DNA from: a virus
Direction: 5' to 3' (one strand)
Length of the DNA stretch: 41,926 bases
Virus record (IMG/VR): IMGVR_UViG_3300021960_000166
Location: 1 to 41,926 of that record
Positions within the stretch are counted from its first letter, which is position 1; each line of letters opens with the position of its first letter. Shown here in pieces: positions 13,501 to 21,500 of the stretch. Both the position numbers and the translations under genes were made by a program. The notes beneath the pieces were generated by a model, which did not search any database, was not told where the DNA came from, and saw nothing but the letters and a program-made list of their open reading frames with translations.

Positions 13501-16500
13501 TCTTTTGTCCAACTTGTAAACTATGAGTTCCAATTTTTAACATCATATATCCAGTAATAGGATCATATGTTGCATTGGTAGGACTAAACTTAATTCCAGC
13601 ATTAGCTAAAATATCAATGATATAGTCCATTGATTTATCAGTTTTAATTGTAGCTTCAGGAGAAATATTTTCTACGACCAAGTTAATTTGATCTTTAAGC
13701 CTCTTATAAGCTGATATTGTTTCTTCTTTTTGTTTGTCAATAACTTTAGCAGCCGTTGACATATAGTATGCGCCACCAGCTGTGATTGAATTATAGTTAG
13801 TGTCTAATAATGTATCGTAATAAACAGCAGGAATAATATAATCCTCGGTATCTCTACGACACTTAGCACTATCATAAGTAAAATATAAATCGTTATTATC
13901 AATCCAATCGATAAATTCGTTTTGAATAAATTCTTTGTTGTCTTGGATTAACTCTGCAGCGGCAGTCATTTGAGTATTGCCGGTAGGCGTTAAAATTAAT
14001 CCATTATCATATTCTTCACCGTATTCAGTAATATTATAAAGTTCTTGGAAACTCGTATTTGCTCGAGATATAATTTCCGAGTTAGTAGAAAATATGTTTT
14101 GAATTCTTTCTTGAAGATATTGATTAGCACCTATGGTTGGTTCTAATTGGTCATTAATAACTGTATATGAAATTGGGCTTCGATATGTAATACCTGCAAG
14201 TCTACCCCAATAGTTTGAATTTAATTGTACGTCTAATCCAACACCATCAATAATAATTCCAGCGTCTCTTTCACATTTTCCTGCATTATATCCGGTATAA
14301 CCTAATCCACCGTCTGCGGTGTTTGCAGTTAAGAAATCAACGACGTCATCAATGATAGTGTTTGCATTTTCTTGAATTGTATCAGCAAAAGCTTCGTTCT
14401 TAAGAAGTAATGCTTCGTTCATCCCTTTTGGTTGGAAGACTCGTGTAGATCCTTTAGCTCTCATTGAAATGTCACCAAACTGAGAACCCGAGTTGTTCAA
14501 CGTGACCTGACCGCCGTTCAATGCATAAAATGCACAACGTGTGAAGATTGACAATGAACCAATACCGTTAACACCAGCACCATCTCGAGCAACATATCCG
14601 ATGCCGTTTTGAGTACGCGGTGTAAAACCAAAACACAAACAATAAGTATAAAGTGAATCTGGATCGAGTACACGGCGATCTCCTAAGAAACAACCTCCAC
14701 CACGTCCAACTTCTCTATTTGGAAAGTCATCAATACCAATAGATTCAATAGTACCAATGCCGCCAGATTGACTTAAAACAGTATCTCCTATCGAGTAGCC
14801 TTGACCATTTTTAAGGTTGCGAACTCTGATTTTTCTCAAAGTGGCTAAGTCACCAGGCAAACCTAATGCGGCGTCCATTGAATCGTCCCAAGAAATATAG
14901 GCTTCAGCGCCGCTTGAGAATTTAATCCAATCACCTTCAATAAATTGTCCTGTATGTCCAACTTCTAAAATGAATTCAAAACCTAAGTCAGCAATAGTTC
15001 CCTTAGAATTGAAGGGGTTGAGAGGTGGTTCTACATCAGCACGTAAGAAGTTAGATAGCTGAGATGAGTCCCTCAAATATGGTGAACGTCTTAGTTTTGC
15101 GCCGGGTCGATAAGCTACAGCAAATCCACCTTCTGGATAATCGAAGTTGTCAACTTTCCAATTCGTATATGAGAAACCCTGTAAATAACAACCTGAACCT
15201 ACTAGCCAACAGTTGCTGTTTTCGTAACCAGGCAAAGCCTCGATTACTGTGGCGTATTGTCCAGATGTAGATGTTGCAGAACAATCATCTGGAATTGCAA
15301 GATTACCCTTAGTGTAATAAGTCCCTGGGCCAACAGAAATATGTACAGCATTATTAACATCGTTTCTATCAAATACACCGCCGGCCTTTTCAAGGGCTAA
15401 TTCACAAGCTCTTTCCAATGTTTTAACGGGCTGAAGTGAACTACCCGGCCACTCATCTCTACCAGATGATGCATCTACGTGAATTTTAAGAGCTTGAGAA
15501 ACTGTTTTAGAAATCTCATCAAAGAACTGTCTATAAGTAATTTTTTCAGTTTCACCGGTTTGCACGTTCTTTAATGCAAACCAAGACTCTTCGTCTATAT
15601 TAGGATCAAAGATTTCTTCCAACTCCATTTCGAAGTTAGCAAGTTCCGAGTCAATAATTTGACCGCCTGAGAAGGTAGATTGAGATAAAGTACCTTCATC
15701 AAACTTTGATTCGCTAATATTAAGATCGAGACCAATAGAGTTTTGAATAGTTGATTGATCTAACGTTGTATTAGTAAATACGTTATTATTACCAGTACCA
15801 TCACTAAAATCGGAGTTAATGATAATAGAATTATCGAGTGTGGTGCTAGTAAATAAATTGTTGTTTCCAGTTCCATCGCTAAAATCTGACTGAGTAATCG
15901 TTACATTATTAGCGGTTGAATCTGTAATAGTGCCATCAGTAAATAATGATTGTGTAATCGTTACATTATTAGCATTAGAATCGGTGATATTACCATCAGT
16001 AAACAATGATTGTGTAATTGTTACGTTGTTGGCATTAGAATCGGTGATATTACCATCAGTAAACAATGATTGTGTAATTGTTACGTTGTTGGCATTAGAA
16101 TCAAAAATATCACCATTCGAAAAATTGCTACTAGTAATATCAGTTGTAGTAATTGTACCATCAGCAAACGAAGAGTTAATGATAGTTAAATTATCACCAT
16201 TTGAATTAGTAACGTCACCAAGATCAAATACTGATTGTGTAATTGTAACGTTGTTTGCTGTGCTATCGAAGATTGCACCATCAGTAAATGTCGATTGAGT
16301 AATCGAAACATTGTTGGCAGTTGAATCAGTGATTGTCGAATCATCGATAGTAGAGTTTGTTAGTACGACATTGTTACCAGTGCCATCATTAAACTCAGAG
16401 TTGGTGATAACAATATTATTTGCAGTACCGTCATCAAAAGATGAATCAGTAATCGTCATCGTATTAGCAACAACGTCAAAAATTACGCCATCACTATATG

Positions 16501-16945
16501 AAGAATCTGTGATTGTTACATTAGCTGCTGTGCTATCTGTAATCGAGCCAAGGGTAAATGAAGAATCCGAAATTCGTTGATTTGTTTGATCGTTATCGTC
16601 TAATGTACCTTCATTAAACGTTGAATTAATAATATCTAAATTGTCACCATCAGAATTTCTTAAAGTACCTTCATTAAAATCTGTGCGAGTTATGAAAGAG
16701 TCTTCTATATTCGAATCGTCAATGACGACGTTACGAATAAGAGAATTAAACATGGTTACACCAGAGATAGTACCTCCAGTGATTGTAATGCGAGAGAATA
16801 TCTCGTACTGAATTGCTTCGACTAATTCCTTTCTAGTAATATTACTAGTACCATCGTCACCTTGAACAAGATTGACGATAACGAACAGGTCTTCTGTTCT
16901 GGTATTGGCACCAGTAATAGGAGGTAGTTCTGAAATCTTAGCCAT
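4520..16945 (-). CDS. Giant repeat-containing phage fibre protein, 4141 aa
   Basis: One uninterrupted 12.4-kb frame. Residues 1-50 are the MAKISELPPITGANT leader shared by marine phage fibres, probably a virion attachment segment. Residues about 55-430 are pentapeptide-like repeats (NVTITQSLFTDG type, 20-residue period), suggesting a beta-helical shaft. Residues about 485-830 resemble the start and coils of a right-handed beta-helix domain (HVDASSGRDEWPGS, a VGPGTYY turn). Residues about 890-3880 hold 19 modules with a KC(E/R/K)RD...D motif, typically 120-160 residues apart, plus a degenerate twentieth lacking Cys. Modules 2 and 3 each contain an extra beta-rich insertion (about 1129-1224 and 1379-1467). 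The C-terminal 240 residues form a distinct cap with a YYWNGVAWVNVG module. No transmembrane segment or enzyme motif was seen. I infer a very long adhesin-like tail fibre or baseplate appendage. A perfect T4-type late promoter element lies upstream. Confidence 0.8.
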   Translation of the reverse strand: MAKISELPPITGANTRTEDLFVIVNLVQGDDGTSNITRKELVEAIQYEIFSRITITGGTISGVTMFNSLIRNVVIDDSNIEDSFITRTDFNEGTLRNSDGDNLDIINSTFNEGTLDDNDQTNQRISDSSFTLGSITDSTAANVTITDSSYSDGVIFDVVANTMTITDSSFDDGTANNIVITNSEFNDGTGNNVVLTNSTIDDSTITDSTANNVSITQSTFTDGAIFDSTANNVTITQSVFDLGDVTNSNGDNLTIINSSFADGTITTTDITSSNFSNGDIFDSNANNVTITQSLFTDGNITDSNANNVTITQSLFTDGNITDSNANNVTITQSLFTDGTITDSTANNVTITQSDFSDGTGNNNLFTSTTLDNSIIINSDFSDGTGNNNVFTNTTLDQSTIQNSIGLDLNISESKFDEGTLSQSTFSGGQIIDSELANFEMELEEIFDPNIDEESWFALKNVQTGETEKITYRQFFDEISKTVSQALKIHVDASSGRDEWPGSSLQPVKTLERACELALEKAGGVFDRNDVNNAVHISVGPGTYYTKGNLAIPDDCSATSTSGQYATVIEALPGYENSNCWLVGSGCYLQGFSYTNWKVDNFDYPEGGFAVAYRPGAKLRRSPYLRDSSQLSNFLRADVEPPLNPFNSKGTIADLGFEFILEVGHTGQFIEGDWIKFSSGAEAYISWDDSMDAALGLPGDLATLRKIRVRNLKNGQGYSIGDTVLSQSGGIGTIESIGIDDFPNREVGRGGGCFLGDRRVLDPDSLYTYCLCFGFTPRTQNGIGYVARDGAGVNGIGSLSIFTRCAFYALNGGQVTLNNSGSQFGDISMRAKGSTRVFQPKGMNEALLLKNEAFADTIQENANTIIDDVVDFLTANTADGGLGYTGYNAGKCERDAGIIIDGVGLDVQLNSNYWGRLAGITYRSPISYTVINDQLEPTIGANQYLQERIQNIFSTNSEIISRANTSFQELYNITEYGEEYDNGLILTPTGNTQMTAAAELIQDNKEFIQNEFIDWIDNNDLYFTYDSAKCRRDTEDYIIPAVYYDTLLDTNYNSITAGGAYYMSTAAKVIDKQKEETISAYKRLKDQINLVVENISPEATIKTDKSMDYIIDILANAGIKFSPTNATYDPITGYMMLKIGTHSLQVGQKILIAPNSITFTCLSDNNVVQISHPRVTDPIYNKPVYIEAVTGTTITVNVGNANGYTGVHTFVSAQENSISIVGEEITFSDNPAIDVSRRNARKQLQSNRGYIEDNLVGWINNNYYVYDQNKCKRDTSEYILPAVQRDLILGTNYNSVQAGKTYYTGIASKVINDQKVETSSAFSDLKSNVLALVSDTSKDRANTAFNEIIDILDNGLGNADTITWSDPASYRARYTPTFATYNPTNGQAVITLGNHSVAVGEYIEILPYGLTFTCSQDGDATEHSYPRIGDGNYLVPVVVTANTATSITCNVGVGAGGVHTFVSALEQSVSSRSYNSNGQYAREQLQANRSFLQEEVIAYLDANYFTFDGDKCSRDTGLILDAVRRDVATGSNYNSVFAGLAYRSGNASTEVVINEQLTETVAAITYVKLQIAQELSGASLTRSNAAFDEIIDILNNGTGNADPITFGTASVSANEGQAQATLQANKTFLQAEITAWLAINHPNLVYDQAKCERDVGYIVDSASWDIYNGSNAASINNARLYFDNAVAILPEDQRVPTSEAFKHLAYVAGEIVRNNSVVPSEGNAQSQTLTSDAGITVSGKVRSLIRIVSDAIESERFEFPAYVEPTTEAGFENAVRDIFGQTLRLQDDVIEYLQRDQNGLAYNESKCKRDIGLIVDAICKDVEYGGNESSIEAALYYFEARSSFDIADSTPIIEKFNILPPEQRAPTQAAFTHLASVASDIVQEISVTPTAGNLITQDTTGTPANAATGAIVSDLITIIVDNIGIGSPDNIPSIIEPNFDPNRTVARQAIQANKEFLTNEVINFINDKYFVYDDAKCSRDVGYLLDAVKRDVLTGSNFNSVFNGLSYRSGTLGTDKVVDFQLSETIAALEYVKTQAAAQITSVNAQARFNAGFDEIIDIMKNGQASADVISFGTQGLANNRLFAASNLQDNVEFLKKEMTAYLQDNYFTYDDAKCRRDVGLILDAVQIDLLTGSNFASVYAGQAYVNGAAAQTLANEKVQTIASFSRLKEEVANDINATAAIRTDAAFDEIIDIIDNGSGNADPLVFTDPGLVTERLYARQQLQANRAFIIQEITAWIAENLPEYDAVKCERDIGYIIDAVRRDLILGTNHNTITAGDAYLRSNSAYVLSDQSVYTIAGVEYARDQVKALANVTQDALIDTLFQRVIDVLNGTVTTYTVPSYPTTSGATYQDATRIAAVTAIRTNRSVIVSDVIAGIATFYPELEYDQAKCQRDVGYIIDAISHDVKYGGNSATIRAADAYFAGTVSQLGAEEVIPTIYAYTNLKSLINGYVTTQTEQDNVNDLIDIIINVIDAGTVAGLPAVVEPTLAGLTTTEHDDILANQSTIATNTPTYINTNYPVYDVAKCERDVGFIVDAISHDVQYGTNRGTRSTALMYFNNEETNVLPILQRSETNSAYERLASIMSDIVTETLITPSTGVILTQDTSGTPATATEAATVLELATAIANAVAAETPDNIPAAIEPDQSWVAADYQSASDLIVATKSTYQDYIVQEFLAINYSNEVCERDLNYVIDAVRRDLVINSNHHTATAANAFLRASYVDSALGREAELAVINFAREQIKALPNITSDATVDVLFNTITDVLDGSTTSIIPSVFNNTAGSTYETADRIAAATALVNNRSTILSDLTTWIQANRPEIYYDNAKCTRDMGYIIDAVRRDLILGGDYNTITAGNAYLRPTSGYPDNEQVEATLAAINYTRDLITQLPGVQSVGEIFDLFRTVTQCVDGTVTSIQFPTFPATPGATYQTDDRQQTVGLLQGAKENIVEQVIEYVAATYPALVYDQAKCERDTRFVIDGLCHDVLYGGNTASRLVADSYFEGTNILLGSSQEQTATADVYGQLKTFIGAYTSIVAAQIQTDIEALLDITIDAITAGSTAGIPVEIEIDTSGLDTTEFDEMSNNQASVISDVVAWVNTNFPTYDVAKCERDAGFVIDAAAYDTKYGGNTASRLAAIAYFDGTVSQLGDAAEVAASIAAYTELKSLATAYVVTGVEQTRVEDSIDIVIDALVAGNTDSIPAAVEPTTTGLSIVEWDEILSNQATVITDSITFANETYPRSLGYNVAKCERDLGYLIDSVTWDIQHDSNTASINNAQIYFENATSVLPVGQRPATADAFNHIASVASLIAQDIAVTPTTGNPESQVFGITSGPAAGALVEDLFQIVANAITAGNLDSLPAADEPTQTPYDQEYIDAVAEIDAIKPELQAKVISFIQEEFNGLGYDQAKCERDTGYILDGISHDIQYAGNAATYINAQVYFENAINVLPTTQREPTQAAWTYLGDMLEKVVQRQEVSAHVLNTTKQDTSFVGGNPNIALEAKGLARMIADQAYESTSARLPERIDPDTSWQAPQYVIDKEAIEDASITLTNGIVTYIAENLNGLGYDELRCRRDVQFIVNGLSHDIQYGGNHATRINAQIYFENALSVLSLGTRRQTADAYEYLGELVRDIVQGVDTQTNAYTTTLQDFTNTPSNSTEGARVQNLVQIIEDTIRNDDVNTIPELVQPDFSWVDATTKQAADLMVEKTPELSQDLIDWIASEFTVLDYNRDKCRRDTFYILDAFSYDLNYGGNLATRWNTDFYYWNDTFRIPEDQREPTGQAYRQLGLICEQIVKGTYPGQVVKGEIATNIEGNKVRRFGQNLYEVLYFNDVKKLPLKQQPDTSWIDKIYIDARQTLSVFKTDLAFDVVRFVGATYGFVDIPLTRRDTYNLLQAIQNDFNYENYALGDQGGQNAVRTFTASLFDYNANIVFPVFNPPTSVADIGLVYKGSIDVVGALPDGSTLQPRKYRDAYIVASNFLTSDWAGDIYYWNGVAWVNVGPNNTELLEAFVGCWERIRDFIISNYSPNSDVSAMLTGLINDCLIDNVLKPQTLVFGALVESIAHQFNGASAGVNRNALPLNFRNLGTAISALASVLYEEGGRIRWSGSDELNNQYFARGLRINGRTGRIEGRPFTSSVRKLARRASQSRAFV
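5280..14290 (-). repeat. Array of 19 (+1 degenerate) KCxRD modules in the giant fibre gene
   Basis: On the - strand each module carries a codon run for (A/E)KC(E/R)RD. On the + strand this reads near tctttcacacttagc, at about 14275, 13860, 13137, 12414, 11995, 11530, 11020, 10603, 10201, 9777, 9373, 8898, 8476, 8058, 7644, 7224, 6744, 6257 and 5778, with a Cys-less remnant near 5320. Two main types alternate. Type A reads DAVRRDLxxGSNYNS and is followed by AYLR or AYRS. Type B reads DAISHDVxYGGNxAT and is followed by YFEN or YFDG. Most modules have a second motif, EIIDIL or a relative of it, roughly 80 residues later. Confidence 0.85.
15901..16095 (-). repeat. 60-bp tandem repeats in the pentapeptide-like region
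   Basis: Units at 15901-15960, 15961-16020 and 16021-16080, plus the start of a fourth. The second and third differ at very few bases. Each encodes a 20-residue unit of the NVTITQSLFTDGNITDSNAN type. More diverged units of the same period continue on both sides. Confidence 0.88.
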
Positions 16946-16975
16946 GCTTTAGCCTTGCACCTTATCGTTATTTCT

Positions 16976-16983
16976 TATTTATA
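16976..16983 (-). promoter_or_regulatory. T4-type late promoter element before the giant fibre gene
   Basis: The - strand reads TATAAATA, the T4 late promoter consensus, within TTATAAATAAG. It sits in the 57-bp gap between the S74 fibre gene and the giant fibre gene, about 30 bases before the ATG at 16945. T4-like phages read such elements with the gp55 sigma and gp45 clamp. Neither gene is in this window. Confidence 0.7.
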
Positions 16984-17002
16984 AGACCAAATAATCAATT
17001 TA

Positions 17003-18352
17003 CTAAGAATTCTGATCGTTATTACACGAGCATTTTTTCTCCAGTTCGTCCACTTTTGTTTGAAGTTCTTTAATCGCTTCTACGAGAAGTCCAACAACAT
17101 TGCCATAACGAAGAGCTTTGAAATTTGTCTTATTGTCATTTTCAACATTATAAACAACGCCTGGAAGTATTTGTTCTACTTCTTGAGCGATTAAGCCAGT
17201 CATTTTTTCTTTAGGCTTATCTTTGTAGTTAAATGTAACACCTCTGATCTGTGCTACTTTATCGAGAGCGTTGGGAATGATCTCGATATTTTCTTTTAAA
17301 TTAATATCTGATGCAGTACCAAATGCTGTGATATCACCTTCAGCAACGATTGAACCAGCAGATGCATCTAATGTAATCGTTTCATTACTTCCCGATGCAT
17401 ATACTTTAATATCACCAATTGCGTATGTATCACACTCAATATTCAAATTAGCGGCAAGATACATTTTTCGAGTACTTGTACCGCCTTGTTTTAGACTAAA
17501 ATTAAGAGTCGGTGTTGTACCAGAACCACTACCATACATTCTAAAATGTTTATTAGAATCTGCATAAGCACCATCGACTAAAAATTCGTCGGCACGTACG
17601 TCACCACTTGCAGCTGTGATATTACCAGTAGAAGTTACAGAAGCAAAAGATGGTGTACTTGATACACTAATTTGCTTTTTATCATCAGCAACATCTGTTA
17701 AAGAAATGTTTGTCCCGGCCGCGAGCGCTTCGCCTGCTCTTGCTCTTGTAAAATACCAGGTGCCCGATGAGTATGTTCCAGAAGGATCTTCTGTAACACC
17801 CGTAGTATCTAATCCATCGATTCCGCCACTAAACGTTGCCAAACCATCAACTGTAAGTGTTCCACTCACATCCATATCTGTGCCACATGTAATAGTGTCA
17901 GTTGTTGTTAGATAGGGAACAGTAAGCGCGCCCGTTGTTGATAATAAAAACTTTCGAGTACCGGATCCTGTATCGATAATAAAATTACCTGGGGAATTGC
18001 TTTCTAAACCAGTTTCCCAAGTTAACGACCCATTTGTATAACTCGTTCTTCCACCACCAGAGCCATAATTAAAAGTTGCGCATGTTGCTCCCGACCCATT
18101 TGTAATCGAAATTGGTGCTGATGATGTAATCGTTTGTCCAGGTGTAGCCGCTGATATTTGATCTGTCGAAACATTACCGATCAACGTATCAGCTGTAAAA
18201 TTACCTGTTAAAGTAGCACTTCCGGTTGTTGTATCACCACTAGCAGATGCGGTTACTGCGTCAGATGCAAAAATATCTACCATTTCATTGGTTTTTTCAA
18301 ACCAAGCTTGAAACGTTTGGCTAGTTGTAATATTTGTTATAGCTTTAGACAT
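17003..18352 (-). CDS. Fibre protein with C-terminal S74 intramolecular chaperone domain
   Basis: 449 residues. The N-terminal 60 residues (MSKAITNITTSQTFQAWFEK) are a typical attachment segment of marine phage fibres. Residues 60-340 are a low-complexity beta-rich shaft (Gly, Ser, Thr, Asn). Residues about 345-435 match the S74 or endosialidase-chaperone family: TASDINLKENI with the cleavage Ser at 348, Asp349 and Lys353, then GLIAQEVEQILPG, then a coiled-coil ending in ELEKKC. In this family the C-terminal domain trimerises the fibre and then cuts itself off before the Ser of the SD pair, leaving about 347 residues in the virion. The start overlaps the end of the 64-residue gene by eight bases, so translation is probably coupled. 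Its receptor cannot be told from sequence. Confidence 0.85.
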   Translation of the reverse strand: MSKAITNITTSQTFQAWFEKTNEMVDIFASDAVTASASGDTTTGSATLTGNFTADTLIGNVSTDQISAATPGQTITSSAPISITNGSGATCATFNYGSGGGRTSYTNGSLTWETGLESNSPGNFIIDTGSGTRKFLLSTTGALTVPYLTTTDTITCGTDMDVSGTLTVDGLATFSGGIDGLDTTGVTEDPSGTYSSGTWYFTRARAGEALAAGTNISLTDVADDKKQISVSSTPSFASVTSTGNITAASGDVRADEFLVDGAYADSNKHFRMYGSGSGTTPTLNFSLKQGGTSTRKMYLAANLNIECDTYAIGDIKVYASGSNETITLDASAGSIVAEGDITAFGTASDINLKENIEIIPNALDKVAQIRGVTFNYKDKPKEKMTGLIAQEVEQILPGVVYNVENDNKTNFKALRYGNVVGLLVEAIKELQTKVDELEKKCSCNNDQNS

Positions 18353-18539
18353 TTTCTTTTGATTCCAATTTTTCTATTCTTTCGCTTATAGCAAGGATAG
18401 TCTTTTTAATTTCAACTACGTCATGATAGAGCGTATCTATTTTTCTATAATACGCTCTTTCTAATTTGTATTTATTTAAGGCTTCACGATCAGTATTTAA
18501 AACTGCACCGCTACTAGGATCTTTTTTAAAATCGCTCAT
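18345..18539 (-). CDS. Small coiled-coil protein, 64 aa
   Basis: Begins MSDFKKDPSSGAVLNTD and continues into a charged helical half (YYRKIDTLYHDVVEIKKTI, then AISERIEKLE) with heptad-like spacing from about residue 30 to 62. I recall similar small proteins in marine T4-like phages next to the DUF4815 gene, with no assigned function. The ATG overlaps the upstream stop as ATGA (18536-18539), and the 3' end overlaps the S74 fibre start by eight bases. It is thus translationally coupled on both sides. A real gene is supported by this tight packing. It could join the fibre to the baseplate or assist fibre assembly, but neither is shown. Confidence 0.75.
   Translation of the reverse strand: MSDFKKDPSSGAVLNTDREALNKYKLERAYYRKIDTLYHDVVEIKKTILAISERIEKLESKENV
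18428..18458 (-). other. Inverted repeat (9-bp stem) within the 64-aa gene
   Basis: agagcgtat at 18428-18436 and its exact reverse complement at 18450-18458 flank a 13-base loop. In mRNA this hairpin would lie about 75 bases upstream of the S74 fibre ATG. No T-run follows it on the transcribed strand, so it does not look like a terminator. Confidence 0.45.
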
Positions 18540-21500
18540 GATAGTGCCAATGCTCTAAAGTCTTTACATCTTGGAACGACATAATTGTTTTCAGACAACA
18601 ATTCAATTTTAATTGCAAACCTCCTAAATCCTTCAAACGTTCCACCTGTAGGTGTTACATAACTAGTAACCCCGCCAACCTTAGATGAATCTGGAATTTT
18701 ATACGTAAATTCTCTCCAGTCTCTTATATTTGTAGAAGAAGAAAAAACTCCAACTCCTTCTATTAATTCTAATTCAATCCAAGGAATCGAATCAAAACTA
18801 TCACTATCGTGAATATTTTGCGGTCGAGCATAAACTTTAATATCGGTATCAATTGGCTTATAGGCAGTCAATATAACTTGAATGTCTTCTGCATCTAAAT
18901 CTGCAGCAAGCTCAATTCTTTTACCAATGTAAGCTGCAGTAGTATCTGGGCTATTAGTAATTTTATATTGATAACATAAAAGCTTAGAAGTTTCAACGTC
19001 AATAATTGGAGTACTAGTATTATTTCCACCGTTTTGGGCGTTTACTATTATATTGAATGCTTTTAAGTTTGTTGGATCATTTGAATGACTATAGATAAGT
19101 GCACCTTTCGTATTAAACACATTATCGTCAGCAAATTTAAGCGGTGTTGTATAAGAAGATAATGGCGCGGCTGGATCAATAAACTCTCCTGTAAGAGTAG
19201 TTTTTGTAGCTGCATCATTTGATTTGTTAATAAGCGGCTGAAAATAACTAATAGAAATATCATCTACTGAAACGATAGTAGCTTGAGAGTCACTATCAAG
19301 ACCAACAATAGTATCGCTAGCTGCGAAAACTTTTGTAGATGCAGAGGAAGCTTCTAAGTACATTGTAGTTGGATTTCTAAAATTATAATAAGATAAATTG
19401 CCGACAACCGCCGGAGTACCAGTTCCACCCGTAATGTTAGTTGTGAACGATGATGGTTTAACTGTGGTAATTTGTGTGGCAGTTACTAATTCAATTTCAA
19501 AAAGATCTTTTTCAGTTTGTCCTGCGTTTTCAACGAAAATGTATTCACCAACTTGATAAGTATCATCTAAGTCTACACCAGTAATAATGTTTGTTCCAAG
19601 AACCATACTAATGTTAGACTGCGTAGAACCTTGTAAAGGCTTAAGAGCATAAATCATTTCACCTTTGTCGAATCTACCAGTTGGATTAGATACTGTTAAA
19701 AACTCATTGTCATTATTCGTAAGGGTAACAGAACCACTAGACTGATTAAAATTATGACGATATAGAGTAAATTTAACATCTTCGTCTTGATAAGATTTCC
19801 AGGCTCTGTTATTAGTCGAAGTAAAGAGAACACCGTCACCCCAATCTTGTACTACCGGAAGTCCGTTAGTTGGTCCAGGCGTTAAGTCTAAATTACCAAC
19901 CTTAGATGTAAAGATCAAATAATCTGGATCGTTAGCATCTGGCTGAACAACAAAACAATATTCTTTTTCAGTATCAAGTCTTACAGGTGCTTGGAATTCA
20001 ACAGTTGTTACTGCAGATGCATCATCTGATGTTGCTACTTCCCCAGCCGTAAGATGAATAGATGAGAAAGGAATAATCTTGCTTGTAGGATATCCATTTA
20101 AGACTTCTCTTAATTGAACCGTAACGCCGTTGATCGCACTCTTTCTCTTAAAGTACAAATCAATTTTAGAAACATAAACTGTTTTAGATCCTGCACCCAT
20201 TCCTTCTTTAATAAAGAATGTTTGTGCTAATGGATCGTTAGTTACTATTGGTCTTTGTGGTAAGTTCCTTACTGTAGTAACCTGAGAAACATCATAAGTT
20301 GGGAATCTCGTTGTTGCAGTTAATGAAGCTTTTTCGATTGAAAAATTATATGCGTTATAAGAGCAAAAACCTCCAGAAGTAGAAGCAGATTCGATATTTG
20401 TATATTGACTAACATCATAAATTTCTAATATTCTTTCACCAACAAAGAACGTATTTGCAGGCAATGCAAAGACTGCTCTTAATACTCCATTTGAATCTGA
20501 AGTAACTGCAGCACCTCTAGCACCTTGTCGTGATACAAGTTCTACTTTATTTGCTGCTGAGCCAGGATGGACTCTATTATTAATGTCTACTTTATCAAAC
20601 CAAAAATAATGTCTTGTATCTGGTCTCAAACCCGACATAAAGATTTTAATATCTCGTGCAGCCATGTAAGGATTCATTGAAAAGTCTGTAACGAACTCTC
20701 CAACTTCTTGTGTAATAGATGCCCCGCCAGAAATTTCTAAGCTTGAAGTTACTGTAGTCTGTGTACCACCACCGGTCCATACATTTGCGCCAGTAGTAGT
20801 AACTGTAGTGTCTGTTAATGGCGAAATTTCTTGAATGTTATCAATAAGCTCAGTTAAAGGCTCAGTTAAATCTATATCGATATTAACAGGATTAACTGTA
20901 GTGTCGTAAGCCCCATCATAAGGAGGAGATACGTATCCTAAACCTACGTACTTATAAAAATTACTTACGCAATTTCTTGAGTTTGTAGCGAATGGTTGAT
21001 TGATAATATCTACGTGAGAATTTCTTTCAAGTGTAACTACTTGAGTATCTCCAAGCGCAGGGAAAATAGATGAATTAGTTGAGCTAGCATATTTCAAATC
21101 AATTGGGAACGTTATAACTGCTGGAGTAAGAATCTTTTGATTAAATTTGACTGCTGCGCTATATCGAGGATTTCGAATATCGGCTAAATTCAAATCGTTA
21201 AATGGCTCTACAACAAATCCATTTTTAAATCTGTTTAAACCATTTTCGTCAGTAACTACTAAATTAGAAGTTTCTGATTCTAATTGATTTAATGAAATAT
21301 AATATTCTAAGCCTTCAATTTTTCTTTCAATTTTTTGAAGATCTTTCATCGTATAATTTCGAGCGCCCAAAGGTTTCGCTTTTACTCCGTATTCCCTTTT
21401 ACCTTGATTTGCAGCTTCAGCTTGACTTAACGCAGGATTTCCGGGAATAAAAATTTCTGCAATTGCCAGTTTATCGGATTCAACTTTTGGCGGTGCAGCC

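Noticed and set aside
5280-14290. KCxRD motifs as zinc fingers or metal sites
   Set aside because: Only one conserved Cys per module and no paired Cys/His ligands. A metal site would need contacts between modules or chains, which cannot be seen here.
15930-16580. + strand open frames rich in Val/Ile/Leu/Ser opposite the giant fibre N-terminus
   Set aside because: They mirror the 60-bp repeat of the real gene and have no ribosome binding site or known pattern.
18428-18458. The 9-bp inverted repeat as a transcription terminator
   Set aside because: No T-run follows on the transcribed strand, it lies within a coding region, and the next gene overlaps.
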